From contig NZ_JAPDMX010000002.1 of NCBI RefSeq assembly GCF_025971955.1, positions 124,001-188,000 of the forward strand: a DNA stretch of 64,000 bases, in the 5' to 3' direction. Positions 55,766-64,000 of this stretch are shown piece by piece. Origin of the DNA: Shewanella subflava. GTDB taxonomy: Bacteria > Pseudomonadota > Gammaproteobacteria > Enterobacterales > Shewanellaceae. A program made the position numbers and the translations under genes. Each line of letters starts with the position of its first letter. Position 1 is the stretch's first letter. Under the pieces are notes generated by a model. That model did no database searches and had not been told where the DNA came from. It worked only from the letters and a program-made list of their open reading frames with translations.

Positions 55766-56989
55766 GTGTCTCGTTCTCAAAATAAAACAGCCCAAAGTGC
55801 ATTTCCGCACTTAGCCATGTTGATCCCTATGTTAGCAGCCATTGTTGCTATCACCCCTTTAGCGATTGATATGTATTTACCCGCCATGTCGACTCTGGCT
55901 AAAGGTTTTGGTACGGATGTCACCATGGTGCAGCAATCGTTAAGTATTTACTTAGCGGGCTATGCATTGGGTATGCTCACGTTTGGGCCAATAGCGGACA
56001 AAATAGGTCGTCGGCCATTAGTGATCATTGGCTTAATCGGTTTTAGTGTGGTCAGTTTTTTACTTGCTCTAACGCAAACCATTGAACAATTTCTTGTACT
56101 GCGTTTTTTACAGGCATTTATTGGTGCAGCTGCAACGGTTGTGGTACCGGGATACATTAAAGAAATATATGGTGAAAACACCGCTAAAGGCATGTCTTAC
56201 GTCAGCTTAATTATGATGTTAGCGCCGCTTATCGCCCCCACTATTGGCAGTTTTATTCTCGAGCTTGGCGATTGGCATTTGATTTTTTTCATGCTGAGTT
56301 TTTATGCCGCAGCATTACTGATACTTATTCTATTAAAACTAAAAATGCCCAGTGACACAGATAAATTACAGCGCAGTGACAAATCGTTTTTTAGATCTTA
56401 CTACACGGTGTTTTCTCGCCAAGGCGTAAAACTGCACATTGCCAGTGGGGTATTAACTTCATTTGCATTTTTCTGTTATCTCACCGCTTCACCATTTATT
56501 TATATGGAAGTGTTTGGATTAGATAAATCACTGTTTGCCATTTTATTTAGCTCAAACGTGGGCGCGCTTATGCTAGCCAACATCGTTAATTCACGTATTG
56601 TCAGTCGTTATGGTTCAAAACGCATGTTACACGCTGGGACGGTATTTGCCAGCCTAGCGGCAATCGGATTGGTGTTAGTTAATGTGTTTGATTTAAGTTA
56701 TCACTTTACCGTCATCATGCTTATTCCCCTCATGGGGGCATTAGGGATTATGTCGGTGAATGCCGATGCAATTGTGCTGATGAAATTTAAACAAGAAACG
56801 GGCACAGCAACCGCGGTAATTGGTACGCTTAGATTTGGTTTTGGCGCCACAGCAGGCCCACTGTTAGCTTTCTTTTATACGGGTACAGCGGTGCCATTTG
56901 CCAGTTTAATGTTATTTTCGATTGTCATGGTAGCGTTATGTCAAACATTGCAAAACTATCAGAGTAAGTCACATTCCATCACTGACTAA
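55766..56989 (+). CDS. Bcr/CflA family multidrug efflux MFS transporter
   Basis: About 407 residues with 12 membrane segments. The MFS 14-type drug/H+ signature is clear: LAIDMYLPAMSTLAKGFG at the first helix, AGYALGMLTFGPIADKIGRRPLVIIG (motif A) and RFLQAFIGAAATVVVPGYIKEIYG (motif C region). The likely start is GTG 55766, which has GAGG five bases upstream; the longer frame from 55700 adds 22 residues unlike the family. It exports drugs or metabolites with H+; the substrate is unknown. Confidence 0.88.
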   Translation: MSRSQNKTAQSAFPHLAMLIPMLAAIVAITPLAIDMYLPAMSTLAKGFGTDVTMVQQSLSIYLAGYALGMLTFGPIADKIGRRPLVIIGLIGFSVVSFLLALTQTIEQFLVLRFLQAFIGAAATVVVPGYIKEIYGENTAKGMSYVSLIMMLAPLIAPTIGSFILELGDWHLIFFMLSFYAAALLILILLKLKMPSDTDKLQRSDKSFFRSYYTVFSRQGVKLHIASGVLTSFAFFCYLTASPFIYMEVFGLDKSLFAILFSSNVGALMLANIVNSRIVSRYGSKRMLHAGTVFASLAAIGLVLVNVFDLSYHFTVIMLIPLMGALGIMSVNADAIVLMKFKQETGTATAVIGTLRFGFGATAGPLLAFFYTGTAVPFASLMLFSIVMVALCQTLQNYQSKSHSITD

Positions 56990-57023
56990 CATCAAGTCGA
57001 GTAAGCTTATTGAAAATATTCAA

Positions 57024-57051
57024 GCCATTACATGAAAGTGATGGCTTTTTT
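57024..57051 (+). terminator. intrinsic terminator downstream of the Bcr/CflA gene
   Basis: GCCATTAC pairs (with one mismatch) with GTGATGGC around a short loop, followed by TTTTTT. Confidence 0.8.
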
Positions 57052-57163
57052 ATGCCCCAAAGACCAAAGGTAGGCACTTTATCTGCTTAAATAACGGCAA
57101 ATGACAATTCAGTAGATTAAATATGAAATATTTTCAAATAGTTTAAAAAAATAAATAAAAGAC

Positions 57164-57191
57164 TTGCAGTAAATATTGATTTACATATGAT
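57164..57191 (+). promoter_or_regulatory. candidate ilvIH promoter
   Basis: TTGCAG-16 bases-TATGAT lies about 160 bases before the ilvI start. The long AT-rich stretch upstream would suit Lrp-type control as known for E. coli ilvIH, but no attenuator with a run of branched-chain codons is visible in the leader. Confidence 0.45.
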
Positions 57192-57348
57192 GATTCTATC
57201 GCGTTCTCCTGAGCGGATAATGGCACTAAGACACGACTTAGGCCCTTAACAAGTTTAGATAACCATTTAAACTTATTTTTTAGAACGATTACCGTCGTTG
57301 TATGCAAGATACTGTTTACCATAACGGTAACTCAAGAGGATTCATGTC

Positions 57349-59067
57349 ATGGAAAAGCTCTCTGGCGCAAGTATGATTGTGCGCTCCTTAATAGATGAAG
57401 GTGTAAGCCACATTTTTGGTTACCCTGGTGGTTCTGTTTTAGATATCTATGATGCCCTCCATAAAATTGCAGGTGTGGAACATATTCTGGTTCGCCATGA
57501 GCAAGCCGCTGTCCATATGGCTGATGGCTATGCCCGCGCCACGGGTAAAGTTGGGGTGGTACTCGTTACCTCTGGTCCTGGAGCAACCAATGCGATTACC
57601 GGTATTGCAACGGCCTACATGGACTCGATTCCGCTCGTGGTATTATCTGGTCAAGTACCAAGTTCATTAATTGGTAATGATGCATTTCAAGAGTGCGATA
57701 TGATTGGCATTTCACGCCCTATCGTTAAGCACAGCTTTTTAGTTAAAAATCCTGCTGATATTCCTGAAATAGTCAAAAAGGCTTTTTTTATTGCCTCAAC
57801 GGGTCGCCCAGGCCCTGTCGTTATCGACTTACCTAAAGACTGTTTAAACCCCGATATCTTGCATGATTATGTTTATCCAGAAACCGTCAAGATGCGCTCA
57901 TATAACCCTACGACCACAGGACACAAAGGCCAAATCCGTCGCGGTTTACAAGCATTATTAGCTGCAAAAAAACCAGTGCTTTATGTGGGTGGCGGTGCGA
58001 TTATTTCTGAATGTGACCAACAAATTTTATCGCTTGCAGAGCAACTTAATATTCCGGTGATCTGTACTTTAATGGGCTTAGGTGCATTTCCAGGAACACA
58101 CAAGCAAAGCTTGGGTATGTTAGGTATGCATGGCACATTTGAAGCAAATAATGCTATGCATAATTGTGATCTTATATTTGGGATCGGGGTGCGTTTTGAT
58201 GATCGTACCACCAATAATGTTGAAAAATATTGTCCAAATGCAACCATTTTGCATATCGATATTGATCCTGCATCCATTTCAAAAACGGTCAGAGTCGATA
58301 TCCCTATTGTGGGTTCTGCTGACAATATTTTAGATACCATGCTTGAGTTACTTGCTGAATCTGATGAAAAAAATGATACCGCAGCATTAGATGCCTGGTG
58401 GCAAGACATTACCCAGTGGCGCGCACAAAAGTGCCTAGAATTTGATAGAACCACAGACCGAATTAAACCACAGCAGGTCATTGAAACACTTCATAAGTTA
58501 ACAAATGGCGATGCCTATGTGGCATCTGACGTAGGCCAACATCAAATGTTTGCCGCGCTATATTACCCCTTTGATAAACCCCGTCGTTGGATAAACTCAG
58601 GTGGTTTAGGCACTATGGGCTTTGGTTTGCCTGCGGCGATGGGCGTTAAGATGGCATTTCCTGAAGAAACCGTGGTATGTGTCACCGGGGATGGTTCAAT
58701 TCAAATGAACATTCAAGAACTGTCTACCGCACTGCAATATGATACACCGGTAAAAATCATCAATTTGAATAACCGCTTTTTAGGCATGGTGAAACAGTGG
58801 CAAGACATGATTTATTCCGGTCGTCACTCTCACTCTTACATGGATTCGGTGCCTAACTTTGCCAAAATTGCTGAAGCGTATGGCCATGTGGGCATGACTA
58901 TTAGCGATCCAAAAGAACTAGAGTCAAAATTAGCAGAAGCATTAGCAATGAAAGACCGCTTAGTGTTTGTCGATATTAGCGTTGATGAAACTGAACACGT
59001 ATACCCAATGCTAATTCGTGGTGGTGCAATGAATGAAATGTGGTTAAGCAAAACGGAGAAAAGCTAA
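57349..59067 (+). CDS. ilvI: acetolactate synthase large subunit (AHAS III type)
   Basis: 572-residue TPP enzyme that makes acetolactate and acetohydroxybutyrate, the first common step to valine, leucine and isoleucine. The catalytic Glu is E51 ([19 protein letters not shown]). FAD and TPP motifs: [29 protein letters not shown] and [21 protein letters not shown] eight bases upstream supports ATG 57349. The stop overlaps the ilvH start as TAATG, so the subunits are translationally coupled. Confidence 0.96.
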   Translation: MEKLSGASMIVRSLIDEGVSHIFGYPGGSVLDIYDALHKIAGVEHILVRHEQAAVHMADGYARATGKVGVVLVTSGPGATNAITGIATAYMDSIPLVVLSGQVPSSLIGNDAFQECDMIGISRPIVKHSFLVKNPADIPEIVKKAFFIASTGRPGPVVIDLPKDCLNPDILHDYVYPETVKMRSYNPTTTGHKGQIRRGLQALLAAKKPVLYVGGGAIISECDQQILSLAEQLNIPVICTLMGLGAFPGTHKQSLGMLGMHGTFEANNAMHNCDLIFGIGVRFDDRTTNNVEKYCPNATILHIDIDPASISKTVRVDIPIVGSADNILDTMLELLAESDEKNDTAALDAWWQDITQWRAQKCLEFDRTTDRIKPQQVIETLHKLTNGDAYVASDVGQHQMFAALYYPFDKPRRWINSGGLGTMGFGLPAAMGVKMAFPEETVVCVTGDGSIQMNIQELSTALQYDTPVKIINLNNRFLGMVKQWQDMIYSGRHSHSYMDSVPNFAKIAEAYGHVGMTISDPKELESKLAEALAMKDRLVFVDISVDETEHVYPMLIRGGAMNEMWLSKTEKS

Positions 59068-59561
59068 TGCGTCGTATTATTTCAGTATTACTTGAAAACC
59101 AACCCGGTGCACTTTCTCGCGTTGTTGGCTTGTTTTCACAGCGCGGTTATAACATTGAAAGCTTGACAGTTGCCCCAACAGAGGACAATACACTTTCTCG
59201 TTTAAATATCACAGTAATTGCCGATGAAAAGGTGCTAGAGCAAATTGAAAAGCAGCTACACAAGCTCATCGATATCTTAAAAGTGGCAAATATCACCGAG
59301 GCTGCGCACATAGAACGAGAACTCGCACTGGTCAAAGTGAAAGCCCAAGGCGAATTACGTGAAGAAATCAAACGCACGGCTGATATTTTCCGCGGCCAAA
59401 TAGTTGATGTCACAGCAAGCCTTTATACCATTCAAATGGCTGGCCCCAGTGAAAAAATCGATGCTTTTATTGGCGCACTGGCTGAGGTGACTAAAGTGAT
59501 AGAAGTATCACGCTCAGGTGTGGTTGGTTTATCGCGTGGTGAAAAGTCTATGCGAGCTTAA
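59067..59561 (+). CDS. ilvH: acetolactate synthase small (regulatory) subunit
   Basis: 164 residues, the usual IlvH length, with an N-terminal ACT domain ([40 protein letters not shown]) that binds valine for feedback inhibition and a C-terminal domain. ATG 59067 overlaps the ilvI stop as TAATG and has GGAG eleven bases upstream; an in-frame start nine codons earlier lies within ilvI. A terminator follows. Confidence 0.96.
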   Translation: MRRIISVLLENQPGALSRVVGLFSQRGYNIESLTVAPTEDNTLSRLNITVIADEKVLEQIEKQLHKLIDILKVANITEAAHIERELALVKVKAQGELREEIKRTADIFRGQIVDVTASLYTIQMAGPSEKIDAFIGALAEVTKVIEVSRSGVVGLSRGEKSMRA

Positions 59562-59628
59562 TCAATCATTAATCCCTGTCTCGTCCTTTATTAGGTAAGA
59601 AAATTCACCACGAAACATGCAAACAAAA

Positions 59629-59658
59629 AGAGCCTTAGAAAACTAAAGGCTCTTTTTT
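59629..59658. terminator. terminator between ilvH and the convergent sulfotransferase gene
   Basis: AGAGCCTTAG pairs with CTAAAGGCTCT around a short A-rich loop and runs into TTTTTT on the plus strand; on the minus strand it also runs into TTTTT, so it is bidirectional. Confidence 0.88.
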
Positions 59659-59733
59659 AATACCAAAAAATCAAGCCAGTTATTTTATTCGCTAATAACT
59701 TCAACTGATGTGATTTACCTGATTAAAACTTGG

Positions 59734-60567
59734 CTAGGGCAAATACTTAAACTTTTTCATCAGCTCATGATGGCTACTAATCACTCTTTGAACTTGTTCA
59801 TCAGTTAACGTTTCTTTCCATTGATGTTTACCACCTTTGCGGAAAAAAGCATTCGCATTTTCATGTTTTTCAACAAAACCTGATTTAGCTTCTTGAGATT
59901 TTAGCTGTAAAAAAGACGAGTGTTTTATTGCATTTTTCAGTCTTTTTGGGTCTTTCTTCAGCCCCAAAAAAGACTCTACTTTTCTAAAGGCTTTTTTGGG
60001 TTCGTCCAAAATATCCTCATATCTCAATATTATTTTTGCATTTGTATCGCTCGTCCAACTTGAGACATGCATTGACCATGACGTGATAATTTGAGGTACA
60101 TGAAAACTTTCATTTGGTGTGCCGGTCATTTCTTCAGCCAAATAATCAATAGCCTCATCAATACTGTAGCCAAAATAATTAGCCATAGAAATGACAACAT
60201 CGAGTGGATTTCTAACAATGTAAATGGCACCAGCTGTGACTGACGAGTTATGTAACGGGTAACCATTATATTCGCCAAGATAATTGTGTGTTTTTACGAA
60301 AGTCGTACCATGAGCCTGTTGTGCAATATCTGACTGAACCGAAGGGCGGATTTTACAAATTTCCTCCAACGTTAGTTCGGTAGTGCTTGTTTTACCACTA
60401 GGAAGATAAGGTTGATATCGATGAGCGGCTGATTCTGCCGTCGAGATACGGTGCATTGTGTTAATATCTACAGCATTATCCTGATCTTGAATGTAATTTT
60501 CGATAAAAGCACGTACCCATGTATTACCCGATTTTGGGTATGAGGCAACCCAAACAATATTTCCCAT
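59734..60567 (-). CDS. sulfotransferase domain protein
   Basis: 277 residues of the PAPS-dependent sulfotransferase superfamily. The 5'-phosphosulfate-binding loop is SYPKSGNTWVRAFIE near the N-terminus and the 3'-phosphate-binding segment is IVRNPLDVVISMANYFG (Arg and Ser). The C-terminal FFRKGGKHQWKETLTDEQ resembles the RKG-x-x-G-x-W motif of cytosolic-type sulfotransferases, with GKH in place of the usual GDW-type spacing. ATG 60567 follows AAGGAG by five bases. It stands alone beside ilvIH. Acceptor unknown; a lipid, glycan or small molecule is possible. Confidence 0.86.
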   Translation of the reverse strand: MGNIVWVASYPKSGNTWVRAFIENYIQDQDNAVDINTMHRISTAESAAHRYQPYLPSGKTSTTELTLEEICKIRPSVQSDIAQQAHGTTFVKTHNYLGEYNGYPLHNSSVTAGAIYIVRNPLDVVISMANYFGYSIDEAIDYLAEEMTGTPNESFHVPQIITSWSMHVSSWTSDTNAKIILRYEDILDEPKKAFRKVESFLGLKKDPKRLKNAIKHSSFLQLKSQEAKSGFVEKHENANAFFRKGGKHQWKETLTDEQVQRVISSHHELMKKFKYLP

Positions 60568-60752
60568 CACTACTCCTTCCATGACTTAAATTTAAACTTT
60601 GTAAAACTAACTATAAATATCTTCAATGGCAAGGTTGAAGAAGCCGAACAAGCATTATTCACAACATTAATAATCACCGACAAAAAATGAGAGCAAATCG
60701 CGCAAACGCTAAATATTTTTATAATGTCAGAATGATAATCATGGCAGTAAAG

Positions 60753-61961
60753 CTAACCTAATAAGGTTTCGAGGCATTGCTCTTCAATCCCATAAAAGGC
60801 TTTTATAGACGCAATCTGTTGTAAAATTGCGCTATTGTCACGCGGTTGTTTTCGTTTTTGAGCCAGAATCATTTTATTCTTGCTTGTGTGTTCAAGAGAA
60901 ATAAATTCAAACACTTGGGTATCGTATCCATTTGCTTCCAGTAATAATGCTCGTAAACCATCAGTGACCATTTCAGCTTCTTGCCCCATGTGGATCCCAT
61001 GTTGTAATAACGGGGCCAAAAGCGGTGGGCTTTTCATTTGTGGGCGAATTTGTTTGTGGCAACATGGTGAACACATAATAATTTCTGCGCCAGTACGGAT
61101 CCCCATATGCAATGCATAATCGGTGGCGATATCACACGCATGTAAAGCGATCATGATGTTGATCCCCTGAGCTTTAAAATGCTGCACATCGCCTTGTTCA
61201 AACTTTATGCCCGTTAATGCTAACTTGTTAGCCGTTTGGTTGCATAAATCCACTAAGCCCTGACGTAGTTCAACGCCAGTCACCTGGGTTTTTACTTGAA
61301 GTTTATCGACAAAATAATCATGCACAGCAAAAGTTAAATAAGCCTTGCCCGAACCAAAATCAGCAATATGAACCTCATGACTATTAGCCAAACCAGTTTG
61401 GTCTATTGCACGGGATAACACTTCAATAAACTTGTTTATTTGCTTCCACTTACGTGACATAGAGGGAATAATTTCACCATTGGCATCCGTAATGCCTAGC
61501 TCACGTAAATATGGGCGATGCTGCTCAACAAAACGTTTTTTGGCCCGATTATGTGATACTGATTCAGTTGCGTTATGGGGGGGCGCATCTTTGATCTTAG
61601 GAGTATTTTTATTACGATACTTATTAATGAGCACTTTGCCTTTTTTACTAATACTTAATTGTATTTCCCACTCAAGCGTAATTAAGTGTGCGCTTTGAAA
61701 GTCATTTTCAAGCCATTGTTGGCAAAGAATTGTGAGTTCGTCCAACTCAATATTTTTAGTAATATGGTTGGTTTGATATTCATATAGACAAGAAACAAGC
61801 CGCGCCCCTTTTAACTCAATAGGACGCAGTGCAATGCGTTTAAGCGCTTTGTTATCACCACGATATTTTGAAAACACTAAACGCTGAAGAGTGTTATCAA
61901 TCAATGCGTTGCTGCATTCTAGTACGAAGTTGTTAAGTTCTAATGGGATAGCATTTGACAT
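60753..61961 (-). CDS. Methyltransf_32 family SAM-dependent methyltransferase (402 residues)
   Basis: An N-terminal domain of about 160 residues is followed by KRFVEQHRPYLRELGI and the methyltransferase core: VHIADFGSGKAYLTFAVHDYF (SAM motif I), MIALHACDIATDYAL and IMCSPCCHKQIRPQM. The ALHAC and SPCC motifs are shared with the protein encoded at 35069-36430, though the N-terminal regions differ. Substrate unknown. It starts at ATG 61961; 417 bases separate it from the chemotaxis receptor, which reads the opposite way. Confidence 0.82.
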   Translation of the reverse strand: MSNAIPLELNNFVLECSNALIDNTLQRLVFSKYRGDNKALKRIALRPIELKGARLVSCLYEYQTNHITKNIELDELTILCQQWLENDFQSAHLITLEWEIQLSISKKGKVLINKYRNKNTPKIKDAPPHNATESVSHNRAKKRFVEQHRPYLRELGITDANGEIIPSMSRKWKQINKFIEVLSRAIDQTGLANSHEVHIADFGSGKAYLTFAVHDYFVDKLQVKTQVTGVELRQGLVDLCNQTANKLALTGIKFEQGDVQHFKAQGINIMIALHACDIATDYALHMGIRTGAEIIMCSPCCHKQIRPQMKSPPLLAPLLQHGIHMGQEAEMVTDGLRALLLEANGYDTQVFEFISLEHTSKNKMILAQKRKQPRDNSAILQQIASIKAFYGIEEQCLETLLG

Positions 61962-62326
61962 TCAATTCTCGTTTACAATAAATAATTTAAAGCTGCCGAC
62001 AATAATGCAAAAAACAACTGACGGCTATTGATGTCTTTATTCTACACCATTTGTGTGCAGGATGACCCATAGGGATGTAACCTACCAGCTTACAATTTCC
62101 CATCACGATAATAGATCATGCATTTAAGCCGCTGCTTAAAAAATTAACTCCTTATTGAATATCTCTATGGTCCAGCCAATTTTATTAGCAACAAAGGCAG
62201 CTTGTTTCTAGTTAGCGCTACAATTGTTATCGATTTGTTTTAACTGCATGTTTTACAAGCAATTTAGTATTAAATCTGACTGATTTATGCCATTATGCCT
62301 CGCCGCTCCGTGTGAGGAACAACTCA
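61962..62326. other. intergenic gap before the chemotaxis receptor
   Basis: Divergent promoters are expected here. I see no convincing sigma-70 or sigma-28 promoter, operator or repeat. A short ORF with a ribosome-binding site begins at its right edge. Confidence 0.4.
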
Positions 62327-62389
62327 ATGTTCTCATCACTATATGAGCTTTTATCCACTTTCTTATATCTTGGTTATTATGATTTCTAA
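62327..62389 (+). CDS. possible 20-residue leader peptide overlapping the chemotaxis receptor start
   Basis: [20 protein letters not shown], with TGAGGAAC about nine bases before its ATG. Its stop lies 11 bases inside the receptor gene, whose own ATG has almost no ribosome-binding site. This is the layout of translational coupling. It could be chance. Confidence 0.35.
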   Translation: MFSSLYELLSTFLYLGYYDF

Positions 62390-64000
62390 TTCGTTAAAGC
62401 AGAAAATTCTCGTTCCTGTAATCATTGCCCTTTCGATGGTGATTACCTTGTTATCTTGGCAGAGCTACTCGAATCAAAAAGACATGTTGCTGCAATCTAA
62501 TCTTGAACAAGTTCAGCGATTGAGTGCCCAACAAGCTGAACGGATCAGTGAATGGCTAGCAACCCGTGAAGATATTATTAATGGCCTAGGTGACAAACTC
62601 GAAAGCCAGCGATTAGATGCATTACAGCAAGCCCAAATATCAGGCCGATTTGAAGGCACCTATTTTGGTACGAATACCGGTGAGATGTTTGAAGATGACC
62701 CTTCTGTAGACAATACGGGTTACGATCCACGCGTAAGACCTTGGTACCAAGAAGCGATAAGTCAGCAAAAAATGATCCTGACTAAGCCATATTTAGATAC
62801 CGCTTATAACATCTTGGTTGTCACGCTAGCTAAACCTATATTAAATGGCGTAGTGGGCGGCGACTTATCAATCGACAGCCTAGTTGAAGGTGTGAATCAG
62901 ATGACTCTGCCCTCTAATGGTTTTGCTATCATGATGCATAAAGACGGCACCGTGATTGCTTATAAAGATGCCAGTAAAGCCATGGGGCATATTCGCGCCA
63001 TTGACAATGATCTCGACTTCAACTTATTAAAACAACAACGCCAAGCCGACCAACTGCTCCAAATTCATTTTGATGCAGAAAATCGTGATAAATTAGTTTG
63101 GGCTGAAGATATCCCGAATACAGATTGGGAGTTAATTTTAGTCCTAGACAAAGACACTCTTGAAGCACCATTAAGTTCTTTGTTAATGACGCAATTAGCT
63201 ATTTCAGCGCTGGTATTGTTAATCAGTATGGCAATGATTTCATGGTTAATTAGTCAACTATTGGCACCACTAACACGCGTATCACAAGCATTGGCACGCA
63301 TTGCTGATGGCAATGGAGATTTAACCCAACGTATTGAAATTGATTCAAAAGATGAAGTCGGCATCCTTGCAAAAAGCTTTAATCGCTTTGTAGGTAACCA
63401 ACATCTACTGATCACTCAAATCCGTGGATTAGCACAGCAGCTTGATAAAGAAGCCGATGAAAGCCTTACCAATACCCATTTAGCAGAGAAAGAACTGCAA
63501 TCGCAGCAACAAGAAGTCACTATGGTTGCCACAGCAGTGACTGAAATGGCCTGCGCGACTCAAGAAATTGCCGCTAATGCAGAAAATACCGCCACAGCGG
63601 CACAGCAATCGAGCGACAGCAGCCAGCAAGGTCAGCGTTTGGTGAATAACACCCGACAATCAATCCACTTATTGGCAAATGAAGTCACTCAAGCAACCGA
63701 TGTGATTAGCGAACTGAGCCGCCATGCCAATGCTATTTCAAGTGTGCTGGCTACAATTCAAGGCATTGCCGAGCAGACCAATTTACTGGCACTCAATGCT
63801 GCAATTGAAGCAGCTCGCGCTGGCGAGCAAGGCCGTGGATTTGCCGTGGTGGCAGATGAAGTACGAGTACTGTCTCGTCGTACCCAAGATTCAGCACAAG
63901 AAATTCATCAAACAATTGACACCTTGCAACAAACCACATCGAATGCTGTGACATTAATGGAAAGTAGCCAAGCATTGGCAGACAACAGTGTTAAAGATGC
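62379..64000 (+). CDS. methyl-accepting chemotaxis protein, dCache type (3' end beyond the window)
   Basis: The first 540 residues are present; the frame is open to the window edge. TM1 is at about 11-28 ([18 protein letters not shown]). A dCache-like sensor follows ([28 protein letters not shown]), then TM2 at about 268-292, a HAMP domain ([25 protein letters not shown]) and the signalling hairpin whose tip is about 460-490 ([36 protein letters not shown]). It senses a periplasmic small molecule and signals through CheW/CheA. The PRVRPWY motif is typical of dCache_1 receptors. An in-frame ATG at 62343 is possible but has no ribosome-binding site either. Confidence 0.92.
   Translation, partial: MISNSLKQKILVPVIIALSMVITLLSWQSYSNQKDMLLQSNLEQVQRLSAQQAERISEWLATREDIINGLGDKLESQRLDALQQAQISGRFEGTYFGTNTGEMFEDDPSVDNTGYDPRVRPWYQEAISQQKMILTKPYLDTAYNILVVTLAKPILNGVVGGDLSIDSLVEGVNQMTLPSNGFAIMMHKDGTVIAYKDASKAMGHIRAIDNDLDFNLLKQQRQADQLLQIHFDAENRDKLVWAEDIPNTDWELILVLDKDTLEAPLSSLLMTQLAISALVLLISMAMISWLISQLLAPLTRVSQALARIADGNGDLTQRIEIDSKDEVGILAKSFNRFVGNQHLLITQIRGLAQQLDKEADESLTNTHLAEKELQSQQQEVTMVATAVTEMACATQEIAANAENTATAAQQSSDSSQQGQRLVNNTRQSIHLLANEVTQATDVISELSRHANAISSVLATIQGIAEQTNLLALNAAIEAARAGEQGRGFAVVADEVRVLSRRTQDSAQEIHQTIDTLQQTTSNAVTLMESSQALADNSVKD

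Noticed and set aside
57219..57250. Short ATG ORF before ilvI as a possible attenuation leader
   Set aside because: It encodes only about nine residues with no cluster of Leu, Ile or Val codons and no following terminator/antiterminator pair.

Overview
The window looks like a chromosomal segment of an AT-rich marine Shewanella, or a very close relative. Four things point there: a porin-cytochrome gene set of the OmcA/MtrC, DmsE/MtrA and MtrB families; an oleABCD olefin cluster; the PanP-type aspartate decarboxylase next to a glycerate locus; and the gammaproteobacterial order uvrY-uvrC-pgsA-tRNA(Gly-Cys-Leu). I see no prophage, integron, CRISPR array or complete insertion sequence. Most genes are ordinary core genes. 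The species call is inference, since no database search was possible.

Region by region. 0.1-8.5 kb: DNA polymerase II diverges from a DinG-type helicase across a LexA-box-like site. The helicase heads a tight chain with a TSUP permease, PriC, a DUF2057 protein and a histone-deacetylase-family enzyme, followed by a ComFB-like gene. 8.5-8.7 kb: 4.5S (SRP) RNA on the minus strand. 9-17.8 kb: the main accessory module. A small putative outer-membrane protein is followed by a consensus CRP site, two decaheme lipoprotein cytochromes, a periplasmic decaheme cytochrome and an MtrB-type porin, ending at a strong terminator. Together these would carry electrons from periplasm to cell surface. 18-29.5 kb: DTW-domain protein, an unknown soluble protein, a Wzi-like outer-membrane protein, a SWIM/SNF2 helicase, a TrmK-like methyltransferase, methionine gamma-lyase, a LysR regulator and a possible 33-residue secreted peptide.

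29.8-34.8 kb: oleABCD on the minus strand, with a hairpin terminator between oleB and oleC. 35-39.6 kb: a Methyltransf_32 protein, small conserved proteins, an HNH protein and a BCCT transporter. 39.8-45.5 kb: CdaR regulator, GntP permease, glycerate kinase and PanP, with matching candidate operators before cdaR and gntP. 45.7-49.8 kb: tRNA-Gly, tRNA-Cys and tRNA-Leu downstream of pgsA/uvrC/uvrY. The tRNA operon is followed by tandem repeats that carry degenerate tRNA-Leu 3' halves and terminators. 50-64 kb: YjbQ, a solute-binding-like protein, a 2OG-Fe(II) oxygenase, a SulP transporter, a Bcr/CflA exporter, ilvIH, an orphan sulfotransferase, a second Methyltransf_32 protein, and a chemotaxis receptor cut off by the window end.

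Two small non-coding element families recur between genes. One is about 150 bp with six copies here. The other is a 167-bp MITE-like element with 17/18-matching terminal inverted repeats plus one degraded relative. The points most worth following are the electron-conduit operon with its regulatory features, the tRNA-Leu-derived tandem repeats, the small peptide genes and leader ORFs, and the repeat families.
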